Assembly (NCBI GenBank): GCA_019246455.1
Contig: JAFAQJ010000179.1
Location: 1-6,797 of the forward strand
Direction of reading: 5' to 3'
Length of the DNA stretch: 6,797 nt
DNA from: Pseudolabrys sp.
GTDB taxonomy: Bacteria > Pseudomonadota > Alphaproteobacteria > Rhizobiales > Xanthobacteraceae
Notes under the pieces: model-generated
What the model was told of the DNA's origin: nothing
Seen by the model: the letters and a program-made list of their open reading frames with translations, nothing else
Database searches by the model: none
In this document: piece after piece, positions 5,661-6,797 of the stretch
Position numbering within the stretch: the stretch's first letter is position 1
Layout of the letters: each line of letters starts with the position of its first letter
Program-made: the position numbers and the translations under genes

Positions 5661-6717
5661 GCTGATCTGCCATCCAGTCGGCGCTTTGCGAGCGCCAGCG
5701 GTAGGCGCGGTTGTTGGCGATGTGGTTGCCATCCTCGACCATCACCAATTCGACCGGGCCTTTGACTTCGCGCGCCAGCCGCTCGGCGTCGGTGGCCGGC
5801 ACGACCCGATCAAGCCGACCGTTCACGATGTAGATCGGCACCGTGATCTTGTCGGCGATGCCGACCAGCGACAGAGTCGCCGCGTTCTTTTTCGCTTCAG
5901 CCTGCGTCTTGGCGTGGCTGCGCACGCGGAACGCCTCGCGCGTCAACTCAGGCAACGTGTCCCAAGCGGCGCCCCAATCGAACGGGCCGCCGAGCGCGAT
6001 ACAAGCCTTGATGCGATTGTCGTGCGCGGTGGCGCGCGGCGCGTAATAGCCGCCGAGCGACACGCCCCACATACCGATTCGTGAGGTGTCGAGATCGCGG
6101 CGCGTCTCGACGTAATCGAGCACGGCCTTGACTGGCACTTCGTAATCGCCGCGGATCGGAAAATCGTATTGCGCCTCGCCCTGACCGGGGCCCTCGAACA
6201 TCAAAGTCGCCATGCCGCGATTGAGAAACGATGTCTCGTAAGCGTCGCCTTCTTCCTTGGTGGAGTCGAGGCCGCAGGCCATGACGACGACCGGCGGCTT
6301 AGCGACTGCGCTCGGCTTACGCAGAATGCCGACGAGCTTTTTGCCGAAATACGGGATTTCGACCCGCTCACCGGCTGGCCGCAGATAGGGAAGCGCCGCC
6401 TGTCGGCAGCCGACCGCCTTCATGTGCGCGGCCTTCATCTGCGGCACGTCGTTGACGAACAGAAACGCCGCGAAGTGGTAGTAGACCCCGGCGCGCTGCA
6501 GGCATTCGCCCGCGGTCAGGTACTTCTTCTTTGCCAGCGCGTCCTGTCCGAGTTGCTCGTGTTGCGCGGCACGGGCCGACCAGGCCTTGCACCAGTCCTC
6601 GTAGCTCGTGAGCGAACGCGTCACGTCATCGAAATCGGCGAGCGCCACGCCGTTCGCGACGAAACGCGCACCCCAATGCGAGATCGCCGCTTTTACGCGC
6701 GGATCGTCGGTCGCCAT
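5653..6717 (-). CDS. Alpha/beta hydrolase, DHPON hydrolase/FrsA-like
   Basis: The 354-residue protein has a helical N-terminal region (about 1-115) followed by an alpha/beta-hydrolase core. The nucleophile elbow is GVSLGG (218-223, Ser220), the acid is probably Asp303 in VNGRLDRVVP, and the catalytic His is His332 in VEDGNHIANN. CGLDSTKEE (148-156) and FEGPGQGEA (174-182) form the oxyanion-side loops. This layout, length and the EGPGQG segment match the FrsA/DUF1100 group that includes 2,6-dihydroxypseudooxynicotine hydrolase, a C-C bond hydrolase of nicotine breakdown. ATG 6717 is supported by GAGAGG (6732-6727) 9 bases upstream. The gene ends inside the M24 gene on the opposite strand (8-bp overlap) and follows another minus-strand reading frame by 13 bases. 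The triad is intact; the substrate (ester, amide or diketone) cannot be read from the sequence. Confidence 0.87.
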   Translation of the reverse strand: MATDDPRVKAAISHWGARFVANGVALADFDDVTRSLTSYEDWCKAWSARAAQHEQLGQDALAKKKYLTAGECLQRAGVYYHFAAFLFVNDVPQMKAAHMKAVGCRQAALPYLRPAGERVEIPYFGKKLVGILRKPSAVAKPPVVVMACGLDSTKEEGDAYETSFLNRGMATLMFEGPGQGEAQYDFPIRGDYEVPVKAVLDYVETRRDLDTSRIGMWGVSLGGYYAPRATAHDNRIKACIALGGPFDWGAAWDTLPELTREAFRVRSHAKTQAEAKKNAATLSLVGIADKITVPIYIVNGRLDRVVPATDAERLAREVKGPVELVMVEDGNHIANNRAYRWRSQSADWMADQLI

Positions 6718-6730
6718 GCGGGAAAGCCTC

Positions 6731-6797
6731 TCAGGGGTTTTGCGCTTCGCGGCGATACCACGGCAGGAACCGCCTAGTCGCCCAGTTTACGAAGACA
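6731..6797 (-). CDS. C-terminal end of an upstream gene, possibly an ABC transporter permease
   Basis: A minus-strand frame runs in from the right edge and ends at a TGA complementary to 6731-6733, giving 21 residues: VFVNWATRRFLPWYRREAQN, then P. High G/C at third positions and the aromatic/Arg tail look like a true C-terminus. Permeases of SsuC/TauC-type ABC importers often end in a last membrane helix followed by an Arg-rich W/R-x-x-L/F-x-P/R-W tail of this kind, but 21 residues cannot prove it. The stop lies 13 bases before the hydrolase start, and the hydrolase SD overlaps the stop, so the two genes would share an operon. A second frame ending at a stop complementary to 6774-6776 is the alternative and looks less coding-like. 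Confidence 0.45.
   Translation of the reverse strand, partial: VFVNWATRRFLPWYRREAQNP

Noticed and set aside
5641..6777. + strand frames opposite the alpha/beta hydrolase
   Set aside because: They are antisense to an intact Ser-Asp-His hydrolase, contain no recognisable motif and have no credible SD.

Overview
This is a GC-rich, gene-dense bacterial window with short intergenic gaps, Shine-Dalgarno (SD) starts and a strong C/G preference at third codon positions. The protein types and base composition suggest an alphaproteobacterium of the Hyphomicrobiales, perhaps near Bradyrhizobium or Rhodopseudomonas. That placement is an impression from protein style, not a search result. I found no rRNA, tRNA, CRISPR array, insertion sequence or phage gene.

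Left part (1-1345, + strand): the 3' end of an unrecognised gene is followed 29 bases later by a ParA/MinD-like P-loop NTPase with an atypical Walker A motif. A 155-base gap with a 10-bp inverted repeat and a tight GC hairpin leads to a 33-codon gene for a one-span membrane protein. This gene has a perfect SD, and a textbook intrinsic terminator follows it.

Middle (1346-3944): an LplT-like MFS transporter (+) of the type often fused to phospholipid acyltransferase domains stands here without them. It converges on a fumarase/aspartase-superfamily lyase (-). The two stop codons are seven bases apart and pair with each other in a small hairpin followed by six T.

Right part (3945-6797): the lyase is divergent from a RidA-family gene across an 88-base region that contains a perfect 12-bp palindrome. 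RidA and an M24 (creatinase/aminopeptidase-fold) gene overlap at TAATG and form a two-gene operon. The M24 gene overlaps tail-to-tail by 8 bp with an alpha/beta hydrolase (-) resembling 2,6-dihydroxypseudooxynicotine hydrolase and FrsA. The hydrolase sits 13 bases downstream of what looks like the last 21 codons of another gene, possibly an ABC transporter permease.

Taken together, the lyase, RidA, M24 protein and C-C/ester hydrolase look like a small-molecule catabolic cluster, probably for a nitrogen-containing compound. Three of the four depart from the standard active site of the family whose name they would get by default: the RidA lacks the imine-binding Arg, the M24 protein lacks most metal ligands, and the lyase has Asn where PurB has its catalytic His. 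Default annotations such as adenylosuccinate lyase, enamine deaminase or Xaa-Pro peptidase would therefore probably mislead.
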